A stretch of 59,627 nucleotides of DNA, taken from contig SHUD01000010.1 of NCBI GenBank assembly GCA_009697505.1, positions 1-59,627 on the forward strand, in the 5' to 3' direction. Under the pieces are notes generated by a model, which searched no databases, was not told the DNA's origin, and worked only from the letters and a program-made list of their open reading frames with translations. Positions 9,115-17,592 of the stretch are shown piece after piece; position 1 is the stretch's first letter; each line of letters starts with the position of its first letter. The position numbers and the translations under genes were made by a program. The stretch is from Bryobacterales bacterium (GTDB taxonomy: Bacteria; Acidobacteriota; Terriglobia; Bryobacterales; Bryobacteraceae).

Positions 9115-9690
9115 ATGCGCAAGACATTTTTGGTCTTTTTTGTTTTAGCGGTATCGGCACTCGCGCAGCCGATGCCGATCGGCATCGGCTTCAAGGCAGG
9201 CGTGCCGCTCAACGACGCGCTTTCGCTCAAGCCTTCGACCGCGGTGCAATACCTGCAGGACACGCACCGCTATACCGTGGGCCCGTATCTGGAATTGCGC
9301 CTGCCGGCGCACCTGGTCATCGAAATCGACGCGCTGTATCGCAGCTATGAGTTCCAACGCGTAATTCCCAACCTCTCAAGGCAGGCCGTGAGTTCCTGGG
9401 AATTCCCAGTGCTCGGCAAGTACAAGCTGCTGGGCGGACCCATCCAGCCCTACATTGAAGGCGGCGTCGCGTTTAGCCGTTTGACGGATATTCCCAACAT
9501 CGTCGAACTCAGCCACCGCAACAACTACGGCGTAGTCATCGGCGGCGGAGTCGAGCTACACGTGGGCAAACTCCGCATTACGCCAGAAGTCCGCTACAAC
9601 GGGTGGGTGTACCGCGGTCTCGAAAGCCCGCTCGGCCAACTGCAATCCAACCGCAATCAGGCGGCGGTATTGGTGGGTTTCGGGTTCTAA
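9115..9690 (+). CDS. Outer-membrane beta-barrel protein, small
   Basis: A 191-residue protein with a clear signal peptide (about residues 1-18, ending ALAQ). Alternating-pattern strands follow, including GPYLELRLPAHLVIEIDALYR and GGVELHVGKLRITPEVRY. It ends in the aromatic-terminal strand AAVLVGFGF that marks outer-membrane barrels. The size fits an 8-stranded OmpA/OmpW-like barrel. It is probably an independent gene after rnhA; its function is unknown. Confidence 0.8.
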   Translation: MRKTFLVFFVLAVSALAQPMPIGIGFKAGVPLNDALSLKPSTAVQYLQDTHRYTVGPYLELRLPAHLVIEIDALYRSYEFQRVIPNLSRQAVSSWEFPVLGKYKLLGGPIQPYIEGGVAFSRLTDIPNIVELSHRNNYGVVIGGGVELHVGKLRITPEVRYNGWVYRGLESPLGQLQSNRNQAAVLVGFGF

Positions 9691-9770
9691 ATTTAGAAAC
9701 ACCAAGGGCCAGTCCGTTACACGGCCAAAGTGAATTACTTCCCGATGCGCCGTGGCTCGGGACTAGTCGG

Positions 9771-11229
9771 TCATACCGGTGGCCGCCGCGTATGCCAGTC
9801 CGTCACCTGTTGAAAGGCATGCGCCAGCGCGAGCACCTGAGATTCCCCGAAACGCGGTCCGGCGATCTGCAATCCGATGGGCATGCCGTCGCGAGTGAAG
9901 CCGCAGGGGATCGACATCGTAGGCAGTCCCAACACGTTAAAAGGCCTGGTGTTTCGGATCGATAGGTCCCCTGCCGGCGAAGGTACGCCTCGAGCCACCT
10001 CCTCGATGGTCAGGGCCGGGATCGGCGTAGTCGGGGTGACCAGCAGATCGACCGCTGAAAATATGCCGCCGACCGACCGCCGCAACCGATCCAGCTCTCG
10101 GCGAGCCTCGACGTAGGCGACTGCGCTGACACTCGCGTCCTGTTTCAACCGCTCTCGAGTCCACGCTTGGTACAGGTCCGGAGTCTTGGTGAAAGTATGG
10201 AGCGTGGAAGGCGTAGGCCTCTGGACCCAGAACGACTATGTTCAGCTCCTGCGTGGGGGGAAGTTCCACGTCACGAACCTCCACCGCAAGCCGCCCGATC
10301 AAATCGATGGCGACGTTTACCGCCGCCTCGATTTCTGTGTCGAGCTGCTGGAAGAAGGGGCGGCGCACCAGACCGACGCGCAAGGCCGTTCTCTTCCCGC
10401 CCAGTGCGTTCGCGTATCGTTCGGTGGGCCAATCGACGCTGGCCGGTTCGAACGGATCGTAGCCGGCAATCGCCTCCAGCAGGAAAGCGGTGTCAGCAAC
10501 CGTGCGACACATGGGCCCGATGTGATCCAGCGACCAGGAAAGTGGTACGACTCCTCGTGTACTCACCCGCCCATAGGTTGGCTTGAGGCCCGTGGTGCCG
10601 CAATACGCCGACGGCTGACGGATCGAGCCGCCCGTGTCGGATCCGAGCGCGCCGAAGCACAGCCCCGCTGCCACGGCCGCCGCGGAGCCACCTGACGATC
10701 CACCCGCGATCCACGTGATGTCCCAGGGATTGTGCACGGCTCCGTAGTGACTCGGCACCGAGGTCCCGCCATGGGCGAATTCCTGCATGTTCTGCTTCCC
10801 AACCAGCACGGCCCCGGCGAGCTTCAGTCGGCGCACGACCTCGGCGTCTTGCGTCGGAACCCGGTCTGCGAATACCGCGCTGGCACAGGTGGTCTTCACG
10901 CCAACCGTGTCTAACAGATCTTTCAATCCGATGGGAATTCCGTGTAGCGGGCCCCGCCACTTGTCGGCGTGAAGTTCGCTCTCCAGTGCACGCGCCTGAG
11001 TGAGGGCCTGCTCCGCCATTATGGTGATGAAGGCGTTAAGCCGGGGATTCAGGAGCTCGATGCGGTCGAGGCAGGTGCGGGTCAATTCCACGGGAGAAAT
11101 CTTCTTCGCGCGAATTTGCTGGGACGCCTGCTGGAGAGTCCACTGCGTGGGTGAAGCGGCGAGGCTGGCCACCGGCACCGCGAGTAGCGCCGCCAGTGCT
11201 TCCCTTCGAGTGGGCGAGGAAGGCGACAT
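9771..11229 (-). pseudogene. Amidase (amidase-signature family) broken by a one-base frameshift
   Basis: The N-terminal part (11229 down to about 10190) reads as a secreted amidase. It has a signal peptide, the catalytic Lys region GLKDLL, the glycine/serine-rich signature AGGSSGGSAAAVAAGL and the acyl-binding SDTGGSIRQP. The C-terminal part continues in another frame, ending at 9771 with LLVTPTTPIPA and the family-typical IGLQIAGPRFGE. Removing one A from the AAA at 10192-10194 (a T on the coding strand) restores YFTKTPDLYQAW and joins the halves without loss. This is either a true pseudogene or an assembly indel. The family hydrolyses amide bonds; the substrate cannot be told, and no GatB or GatC is adjacent. 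Confidence 0.85.
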
Positions 11230-11543
11230 GGCGTCATTCTCTCACACGCAAGAAAACCGAGTGTGTCCGTTTCGGCACCTCGGAAACTCTTCATTTTGAC
11301 GTAACGTCATCCGCGGTTCGACGAAGTGAGCCTCTTGCGTCTTTTCCTGTCCGCAAGCCGGAGTTGAGTCTTTTTTATCTGTGTCCATCTGTGAGCAAAA
11401 AAGGGTTGGCTCACGGATGGACACGAATAGACACGGGTAAAGCTTGAATTTTGGCCGCTAACGCACGGGCTCCTATTCCTCAGATGCGTTGAACCACTCA
11501 CTCTGATTTTCGGGTACGCTTACTCCTAGAAGGGATACAGCGC
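11230..11543. other. Divergent intergenic region with a long hairpin (11381-11424)
   Basis: No coding sequence is supported in this gap between the amidase and cytochrome genes. It contains an inverted repeat with arms at about 11381-11396 and 11409-11424 (one G-T mismatch in 16 bp, 12-nt loop) built on GTGTCCATCTGTGAGC. The word resembles dispersed repeats seen in acidobacterial intergenic DNA. The upstream segment must also hold the promoters of both flanking genes, but none is clear. Confidence 0.5.
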
Positions 11544-12770
11544 ATGAGACTCGACAGACAGAAGACGTCATGGTCCAGACGGAGCATCTTCGCAGCCGCC
11601 CGGATCGCAGTCGCCGCACTGGCCACCGCGGGTTTGGCGATGGCGCAGCCCGCCGCGCAAGAAAAGCCACTGCTGGCTGAACAGGTCTTCAAGAACATCC
11701 AGGCGCTCCGCGGAATTACCGTGGACGATTTCATGCAGACCATGGGGATCATGGCGGCCGCCCTTCAGTTCGACTGCTCGGATTGTCACGTCGACGCCGG
11801 CACCAGCGAGGTAAATTGGGCTGCCGACACTCCGCGAAAGATCATGGCGCGGCGGATGGTGAACATGGTCGCCACCATCAATAAGACCAACTTCGGGGGA
11901 CGCCAGATGGTGACCTGCTGGACCTGCCATCGCAACCGCGACAAGCCGTTGGTCACGCCCACCATGGACATTATGTACGGCATGCCGACGATCGTGCCGG
12001 ACGACATCCTGGTGCAGATTCCAGGACTGCCTTCCGCTGAGTCGATTCTCGATAAATACGTTCAGGCGTCCGGCGGCGCGCAGCGTTTGGCGGGCCTCAC
12101 AAGTATTGCCGGCAAGGGGACCAGCGTCGGGTTCGGGGGATTCGGCGGCGGCGGCGATGTCGAATTGGTCGCGAAAGCTCCGGATAAGCGCGCCACCATC
12201 ATCGTATTTAAGAAAGAGATTGACCGGGGAGACGAGATCCGGGCTTACGATGGGCGCATCGGCTGGGTGCGCACGCCGCTGAACGTGGTAGGGGAGTTTC
12301 AGTTGGGCGGCGGCGATCTGGATGGAGCCCGGGTGGATGCGCAGTTGTCGTTTCCAGGGCAGATCAAGCGGATTCTCACGAATCTGAGATCCGGCCCGCC
12401 CACCACCATCACCGATCTTCCGGCGCCAATCAGCCAGGCTTCGTTGCAGCAGGATGTGACGCTGGAGCAGAGTCACACGGTGGACGTCGTCCAGGGAACC
12501 GGACCCAGAGGCCTGATCGTAACACTATACTTCGACCGGCAGACCGGCCTTCTCTTGCGTGAGTTGCGCTATGGCGCCTCGCCCATCGGCCGCGTTCCAA
12601 CGCAAATCGACTTCGCCGATTATCGCGATGTCAACGGAATCAAGCTGCCCTTCCGGATCACCTACGCGTGGCTGGGCGGGCGCGATTCGATCGTACTGAG
12701 CGAGATAAAGACCAACGTCCCGGTGGACGAGGCGAAGTTCGGCAAGCCCGCTCCCCTAAAGCCGCGCTAG
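11544..12770 (+). CDS. Diheme reaction-centre-type cytochrome c fused to a LolA-like domain
   Basis: A 408-residue exported protein with a signal anchor ending near residue 36 (AMAQPAAQ). Residues about 45-135 resemble the heme-binding part of the photosynthetic reaction-centre cytochrome c subunit. Two CxxCH sites (CSDCH, CWTCH) and upstream methionines (FMQTMGIMAAAL, RRMVNMV) could serve as axial ligands. From about residue 160 (ILDKYVQASGGAQRL) the sequence looks like the LolA/LppX-like beta-fold often found in acidobacterial secreted proteins. Two hemes rather than four, and no reaction-centre genes, argue for respiratory or periplasmic electron transfer, not photosynthesis. The TAG stop falls within the terminal repeat of the 217-bp element. 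Confidence 0.8.
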   Translation: MRLDRQKTSWSRRSIFAAARIAVAALATAGLAMAQPAAQEKPLLAEQVFKNIQALRGITVDDFMQTMGIMAAALQFDCSDCHVDAGTSEVNWAADTPRKIMARRMVNMVATINKTNFGGRQMVTCWTCHRNRDKPLVTPTMDIMYGMPTIVPDDILVQIPGLPSAESILDKYVQASGGAQRLAGLTSIAGKGTSVGFGGFGGGGDVELVAKAPDKRATIIVFKKEIDRGDEIRAYDGRIGWVRTPLNVVGEFQLGGGDLDGARVDAQLSFPGQIKRILTNLRSGPPTTITDLPAPISQASLQQDVTLEQSHTVDVVQGTGPRGLIVTLYFDRQTGLLLRELRYGASPIGRVPTQIDFADYRDVNGIKLPFRITYAWLGGRDSIVLSEIKTNVPVDEAKFGKPAPLKPR

Positions 12771-12983
12771 CCTGCATTTCTCACAACGTCCCAAGGTAGA
12801 TCAGAAAGAGCCATACCGGGGCCCAGCGTGGAGCGGGCTTTAGCCTGCAACGGAGGCTTCAGCCTCCGCAGCGGTATAACCACATTTCGAACCGGGGACT
12901 CAAGTCCCCGTCGCAGGCTAAAGCCCGCTCCACGTTGGGATCTGCTCCTCCGTAAGCAATCTCGTGTGCGAAATGCAGGCTAG
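12767..12983. repeat. 217-bp MITE-like palindromic element, copy 1
   Basis: The terminal inverted repeats 12767-12785 (CTAGCCTGCATTTCTCACA) and 12965-12983 match at 18 of 19 positions. Inside is a 27-bp stem (12822-12848 with 12913-12939, one mismatch) enclosing two small hairpins at 12852-12867 and 12894-12909, giving a cloverleaf-like fold. A second copy with about 95% identity and the same length lies at 37086-37302. No ORF is present. Both ends read CTAG, which may be a target duplication. The left end overlaps the stop codon of the upstream cytochrome gene. Confidence 0.88.
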
Positions 12984-13023
12984 CAGGGCTTGCGCGGCGC
13001 GCGGCCGGGGATGAGTGTCCCGC

Positions 13024-13437
13024 TTACTTTTTCTCTCCCTGGCCCACTGCGCCCGTTTTTAGACCGAGCATCAACTTTCTGCCGTCGGAGAACGTGATGT
13101 TCCGGCCCACCGCGCGCGTGGACCCGTCCTTGGCCTGGAAGCCCTCGACCAGGATCTCGGCTCCGGGCGGCAAGGACTCCTTGGTGAAGCCGAGCCGGTA
13201 AAGATTATTGGGGCTGCTGCCTTCAATCATCCACGTGACCGCCTTGCCGTCGGCGTCTTTCACGTCCATATGAATCCAGGAGTGCGGATTGGTCACTTCC
13301 CACTTCACCACCGTTCCCTTCAACTTGAGCGGTTTGTTCTGGTCGAATTCCGCGGCAAACGCGTGATGCGCCCATACCGGCAGCGCGGCCCCCAGCAGGC
13401 CAAGACCAGCCACCATAACCAATAGTCTGGTTCTCAT
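13024..13437 (-). CDS. Secreted DUF6152 protein
   Basis: A 137-residue protein with a signal peptide ending in AHH at about residue 24. It then has the DUF6152 core FDQNKPLKLKGTVVKWEVTNPHSWIHMDV and LVEGFQAKDGSTRAVGR. The fold is expected to be a small periplasmic beta-barrel; its role is unknown. The frame is open upstream to 13623, but the ATG at 13437 has GGGGAAAC before it and gives the signal peptide, so it is the start. It is the last gene of a three-gene minus-strand operon with the two PDLQGxW proteins upstream, as often seen in Acidobacteriota. Confidence 0.85.
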   Translation of the reverse strand: MRTRLLVMVAGLGLLGAALPVWAHHAFAAEFDQNKPLKLKGTVVKWEVTNPHSWIHMDVKDADGKAVTWMIEGSSPNNLYRLGFTKESLPPGAEILVEGFQAKDGSTRAVGRNITFSDGRKLMLGLKTGAVGQGEKK

Positions 13438-13469
13438 ATGTTTCCCCTTCTTCGCTAAAATGCGCGGTA

Positions 13470-14513
13470 TTACTTCCCTGCCTTCTTGGCCGCTTCCGCC
13501 TCGGTCACACGGGCTCCGCGGAGGATGGTCACAATCATGGAATTCCCTTCGTGGCAGGCCCACTCGTACACCGGCCCTTGCGCCTTCGACATCGGAATTT
13601 CGGCGGTCCAGGGTTTGTCCCACGTGTCCGGATCTTCCACCGTGAACCGGTACAGCAGCGTATTGTCGTCGCTGCGCGAGAAGCGCTCCACCAGATGCAA
13701 TTTCTCACCGGATCCGCGGAACGCGGTCTTGTCCGTGAAATTGGTGGTATCGACCACCAGCGTGTTGCCTTCCCAGTGGCCCACCGAGTCGCCCTGATAC
13801 TGACGAATATTTTTCGCGACATGCGGCCGTCCGTCGGTGGGGATGACCCGCGTCGAGTGGTCGATCTCGTGATACAGGGACACGTATCCGGGGCCTTGCA
13901 CAATCTGCAGAAGATTGTTGTCGTCGGCTCCGGGGAGCATGGGGATTCTCTCCTGCGCCATCAGAATGCAACGCTCCGACAGGGGCCGGTTTGCGTAGCT
14001 GTCGAATTCGTGCCCTTTATTCTTGGCGGCGCGTTCGGCGTTTCTCTTGCGCGCTTCGGGCAACATGGTGGGTACGACGCCCTCCGGCCCCACGATGAGC
14101 GAAGTTCGCCGGTTGGATGCGAACTTGGTCTTGGTCACGTCAAAACCATACAGCTCGAGATCGTAGCGCACTGCCTGCTTATTAGCCGCTCCGAGCTCGG
14201 CTCCTTCCTCCACAATTCCCTCGCTGACGCGTTTGGACAGCTCCGCGAATTCCTGTTCGGTATAGAATTCCTTGGCCCCGAGTTTCTTGGGCCGCTCCAG
14301 GGGCGTGATGGTGGCGCTGCCCCATACGCCTTGCAGGTCGGGCTTGCCGTCGGGCATACGCGGCGGTGTCCCCGTCTTCCCCGCGGCGCCGGGCTTTGCA
14401 GTTGGTGACACGGTTGGTGGCGCGGCCTGGCCCATTGCGGGCGCCTGCGCCAGCAGCAGAACGGCGATGACGGCCACCACGGCGGTTGCTGAATCATGAG
14501 AGCGACGAAGCAT
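13470..14513 (-). CDS. Secreted PDLQGxW-family protein (middle gene of operon)
   Basis: A 347-residue protein with a signal peptide (about residues 8-29, ending AMGQA), a Pro/Ala/Gly linker, and PPRMPDGKPDLQGVW with TPLERPKKLG near residues 45-75. The C-terminal YEWACHEGN is also present. It is a clear paralog of the protein at 200-1249: head motif, ERCIL mid-motif, VVDTTNF and tail all correspond. The function is unknown; the fold is probably beta-rich. It starts 20 bp after the stop of the gene at 14534-15364 and ends 32 bp before DUF6152, which implies co-transcription. Confidence 0.8.
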   Translation of the reverse strand: MLRRSHDSATAVVAVIAVLLLAQAPAMGQAAPPTVSPTAKPGAAGKTGTPPRMPDGKPDLQGVWGSATITPLERPKKLGAKEFYTEQEFAELSKRVSEGIVEEGAELGAANKQAVRYDLELYGFDVTKTKFASNRRTSLIVGPEGVVPTMLPEARKRNAERAAKNKGHEFDSYANRPLSERCILMAQERIPMLPGADDNNLLQIVQGPGYVSLYHEIDHSTRVIPTDGRPHVAKNIRQYQGDSVGHWEGNTLVVDTTNFTDKTAFRGSGEKLHLVERFSRSDDNTLLYRFTVEDPDTWDKPWTAEIPMSKAQGPVYEWACHEGNSMIVTILRGARVTEAEAAKKAGK

Positions 14514-14533
14514 GAGAGCCTCCTTGTGCGGAT

Positions 14534-15364
14534 CTAATTACTGGGCTTCTTGCCAAGCGGACCATACATCAGTTCCTCGGCGAATTCCGGGCACTTGAAT
14601 TCGAGAAGCCTGGCATTCTTCTCCACCCGGCGATACAGCGGCATGCTGATCTTCCAGGGCCGCGAAAAAGTCTTGGGGTCTTCTATGGTGGCCTCGTAGT
14701 TGAGAGTGTCCGCGCTGCGGGCCGTATAGCGCTCCACCACATGCAGAGCGTCGCTGTGGAAATTACCGGCATGATCGAACCAGGTATCTCCGTTCAGGCT
14801 GGTCACGTCGATCACCAGCGTTTCGCCCTCCCAGCGGCCGTTGGACCATCCCATCCAACTTTCGGCGGGGGCCTTGGTTGGAGTCCCCATATTGATGACG
14901 CGAACGGCTCCGGCGTACTGATAGGACATCAGGATATCTTTCTGCGATTGGACGATCTGAAAAGGATAGGGAAGATAGGCGGCGCGGGGGATGCCCGGCA
15001 GATAACACTTGATCTCCGGGTCGAGCTTCACCCAGTTGACCTGATTCTCCTTCTTTTTCGCGGCTGCCGCAGGCAGATACGGGATCTCGTCGCCCTCCAC
15101 TACGCCCAGATCGGGCGGTACCGAGAACGCCGCGCCCAGCGACGGCACCGGTCCCTGGGCGGCTGCGTGGCCTTGAATATCCCAGTCCGCCGCGTTGAGA
15201 GCCTGCCATATGCCATTTAAATTCGGCTTACCATCCGCTGTTCGGGGAGCCCGGTAAGTCGGAGTCTGACCGGCGGCCGGCTGGGGGACCAGGAACAGAA
15301 CGCTTGTCAACGCGACTCCGACGATCAGTGAGAGGACCAGTGAATCGCTAATACGATTTCGCAT
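14534..15364 (-). CDS. Secreted PDLQGxW-like protein, shorter divergent member
   Basis: A 276-residue protein with a signal peptide (about residues 8-32, PAAGQ) followed by APRTADGKPNLNGIW, a variant of the PDLQGxW motif. It shares the mid-region WEGETLVIDVTSLNGDTWFD and LHVVERYTARSADTLNYEATIEDP with its paralogs. It lacks the ACHEGN tail, having LLEFKCPEFAEE instead. It is the first gene of the minus-strand operon that continues into 13470-14513 and DUF6152. Confidence 0.8.
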   Translation of the reverse strand: MRNRISDSLVLSLIVGVALTSVLFLVPQPAAGQTPTYRAPRTADGKPNLNGIWQALNAADWDIQGHAAAQGPVPSLGAAFSVPPDLGVVEGDEIPYLPAAAAKKKENQVNWVKLDPEIKCYLPGIPRAAYLPYPFQIVQSQKDILMSYQYAGAVRVINMGTPTKAPAESWMGWSNGRWEGETLVIDVTSLNGDTWFDHAGNFHSDALHVVERYTARSADTLNYEATIEDPKTFSRPWKISMPLYRRVEKNARLLEFKCPEFAEELMYGPLGKKPSN

Positions 15365-15456
15365 AGGGCGGCCTGAAGCCTACTGCACGCAATTGATCGT
15401 AGTATGCAAGTCGTTTGGTGTCAACCGCCTGTCGTGCTATTTGTAGCGCTATCAGC

Positions 15457-16404
15457 TTAGCTGCCGAGCTTGAGCAGTTTGGTGCCGTTGTCCAGCGTGA
15501 TGCGCCGGAATGTGGCTTGTGAAGTCAACCGCTTCAACGCGGTCAGCGTCTCGCGCGCCACGCACTTCCCGGCGATCAGCGGCTGCTGGGAACCCTGTCC
15601 GGCGCCGTGGCCGTCGCGGCAGTTGCAATCGCAGCCGAACATCAGTTTGGCTTTGTGCCGCTCCAGGAATTTCGCCGCGAAATCGGGGTCGCGGTCGAGG
15701 AAGTTCCGCCCCGAGTTTGCCGACATGTCTCCGTAAAAATTCGGGAACTCGCTCAACATCCGGTCACTCGCGCCGCCGGGCTTGATTTTACCCGTTGGAT
15801 ACGGCGTCTCGGGAACATCGTTGCTCGTGTTGGCCCAAAAGGCATCTCCGTGTCCGATGAAGGTCGTCTTGGGATTCGCCTTGACCACGCCCGGAAAGCG
15901 GATAATGCCACTGTTCCACGTTCTTTCCCCTTCGAACTGCGGGAAGTCGGCGAAATGAATCAGCACCGGCACACTCATCTCCGCCGCCAGCCGGTACACG
16001 GCGCTCATCTCCGGGCCATCGCACGCCGCGTGCGATTTGAGCTCACCCAGGCCGATCGCCCCTGCCGCCAGATTCTTGCGGAGGACCTCGATGGCGCCGG
16101 GTTTGGTCACGTCCGCTCCGCTGAACCAGGCGAAACGGCCGGGATTCTTGGCCACGACATCTCTTGCGTGCTCTGCCGTCTCGGCGCGAGTCAATAGGAC
16201 CGCTTTGCTCACGCCGGAACCGTTGATGTGGTTGAACTCCCCGCCCTGGTCGCGGCGCGGGTGCAAGTGGATATCGAGGACCGTGCCGCCCCATTCGGAC
16301 GCAGGCTTCGCCCATGCGCTAGAGGAGACGACGCGAGAGGAAACGGCGGCCGCTACAGCACCGAGAAGTTGACGGCGGTCCATCATGGTTGCCCATCGTT
16401 TCAA
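15457..16404 (-). CDS. Tat-type exported amidohydrolase (amidohydrolase-2 like)
   Basis: A 315-residue protein with an N-terminal DRRQLLGAVAAAV segment like a twin-arginine signal. A TIM-barrel metal-hydrolase pattern follows: first-strand DIHLHPRR (metal histidines), then LIHFADFP and FIGHGDAFW, with a late acidic strand MFGCDCNCRDG. The cluster of Cys and Asp in that last segment is unusual. The substrate is unknown. Two start choices exist: ATG at 16404, or the Met pair at 16386/16383 just before DRRQ; the shorter form gives a better signal peptide. It is divergent from the propeller gene at 16593. Confidence 0.75.
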   Translation of the reverse strand: MKRWATMMDRRQLLGAVAAAVSSRVVSSSAWAKPASEWGGTVLDIHLHPRRDQGGEFNHINGSGVSKAVLLTRAETAEHARDVVAKNPGRFAWFSGADVTKPGAIEVLRKNLAAGAIGLGELKSHAACDGPEMSAVYRLAAEMSVPVLIHFADFPQFEGERTWNSGIIRFPGVVKANPKTTFIGHGDAFWANTSNDVPETPYPTGKIKPGGASDRMLSEFPNFYGDMSANSGRNFLDRDPDFAAKFLERHKAKLMFGCDCNCRDGHGAGQGSQQPLIAGKCVARETLTALKRLTSQATFRRITLDNGTKLLKLGS

Positions 16405-16592
16405 AAAATCGGGCCGCGCGCGGGACTCCGCGGAATCCGCCGCCCGTCGGCTCCCGCTTCAGGGTGATAGGGCTTTTTCGGCATGAGCCGTCCGGAGAGG
16501 GGGGGTTCCGCCGTCATCCACGACCAACCATAAGCGGCGCGTCGCACAAGAAAGAAGTTTTCAGCAAAAACAATCTTAAGGAGATTTGTCTT

Positions 16593-17507
16593 ATGATACG
16601 ACGGCTCAAACCGGCCTTGGCAGCAGTGTGCCTACTGGCCTTTTCATCTGCCCTCGCGGCACAGGATTACAAGTTCAAAGTAGTTGCCAGCAGCCTTGCA
16701 CGGCCTACTGGCATTGCAGCTGACGGAGATGTCCTCTATTTCACTGAAGTGCCCCATCCGGGAGTGGGCGGCAGCACAAATGCCGTAAAGAAACTGGATC
16801 TTGAAGATGGCGCGATAGAGTCGCTGCATTTCGGCGAACCGGAACCGGTCAATATTGTGGTCGGCCGCGACGGGACAATCTATTGGGTATGCAAGTCCGC
16901 GGGCGTGATCTTGAAACAAGACGAAAACGGGGTAACCACGGCGTTCCTCACCGGTCTCCACAAACCGAGCGGCATCGCCATCAGCAATAAAGGCGTGGTC
17001 TATTTCACGGAAGTGCCTACTCCGGGAATTGCCGGCGGCATGAACGGCGTATTCTCGTCCTCTGACGGGTCAAATATTCAGACGATCAACATGGGAGAGC
17101 CGGAACCCGTGGATGTCGCCGTGGCTCCTAACGGAGACCTCTACTGGACCTGCCGGACGGCTGGTGTCATTCTTGTGCGCACCGCGAGGGATGGCATGAT
17201 TCGCGTTCTTCTCGCAGGCTTGAACAAGCCGACGGGAATCACCATTGACCGCGGGGGGCGCAACTTGTACTACACCGAAGTACCAACGCCGGGTGTCTCG
17301 GGAGCCAATGGCGGAATGAACCGGGTCGTGAAATATGACCTCAAAAGAGCGCAGATGACGCTCATTCATGCAGGCGATCCCGAGCCAACCGATGTAGCGG
17401 TCGCCGGCAACGGTAATGTGTATTGGACCTGCACCAGCGCCGGTGTCATCGTGGAGGCGCGCCGCATTCACGGCGCAAGCGAAGACCACGATTCGGAAAA
17501 CGACTGA
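16593..17507 (+). CDS. Secreted beta-propeller protein with three long internal repeats
   Basis: A 304-residue protein with a signal peptide (about residues 1-23) and three repeats of about 87 residues, starting near 38, 124 and 212. Each repeat contains [RK]P[TS]GI, then [FY]TEVP.PG, a G[ED]PEP segment and YW.C..AGVI. One conserved cysteine per repeat is notable. This is an NHL/SMP-30-like propeller with doublet blades, probably six blades in all. The frame is open upstream to 16389, but AAGGAG at 16578-16583 fixes the ATG at 16593. The ligand is unknown. Confidence 0.82.
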   Translation: MIRRLKPALAAVCLLAFSSALAAQDYKFKVVASSLARPTGIAADGDVLYFTEVPHPGVGGSTNAVKKLDLEDGAIESLHFGEPEPVNIVVGRDGTIYWVCKSAGVILKQDENGVTTAFLTGLHKPSGIAISNKGVVYFTEVPTPGIAGGMNGVFSSSDGSNIQTINMGEPEPVDVAVAPNGDLYWTCRTAGVILVRTARDGMIRVLLAGLNKPTGITIDRGGRNLYYTEVPTPGVSGANGGMNRVVKYDLKRAQMTLIHAGDPEPTDVAVAGNGNVYWTCTSAGVIVEARRIHGASEDHDSEND

Positions 17508-17525
17508 ATCCGGCCACGTTCGCGG

Positions 17526-17558
17526 GATCGGGCGCGGCGCCGGCCGCACCCGATCTTT
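17526..17558 (+). terminator. Probable intrinsic terminator of the propeller gene
   Basis: A 13-bp GC-rich stem (17526-17538 with 17543-17555, one G-T pair) with a 4-nt loop is followed by TTT. The hairpin is strong but the T tract short, so efficiency is uncertain. Confidence 0.45.
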
Positions 17559-17592
17559 CCGGTTGCGGTAGCTGGTTGCAGTAAACTGATAC

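Noticed and set aside
11544..12770. Photosynthesis genes
   Set aside because: Only the cytochrome resembles a reaction-centre subunit; no pigment or reaction-centre genes are present and it has two, not four, heme sites.
16405..16592. Riboswitch upstream of the propeller gene
   Set aside because: The GC-rich leader has some pairing but I could match no known riboswitch core.
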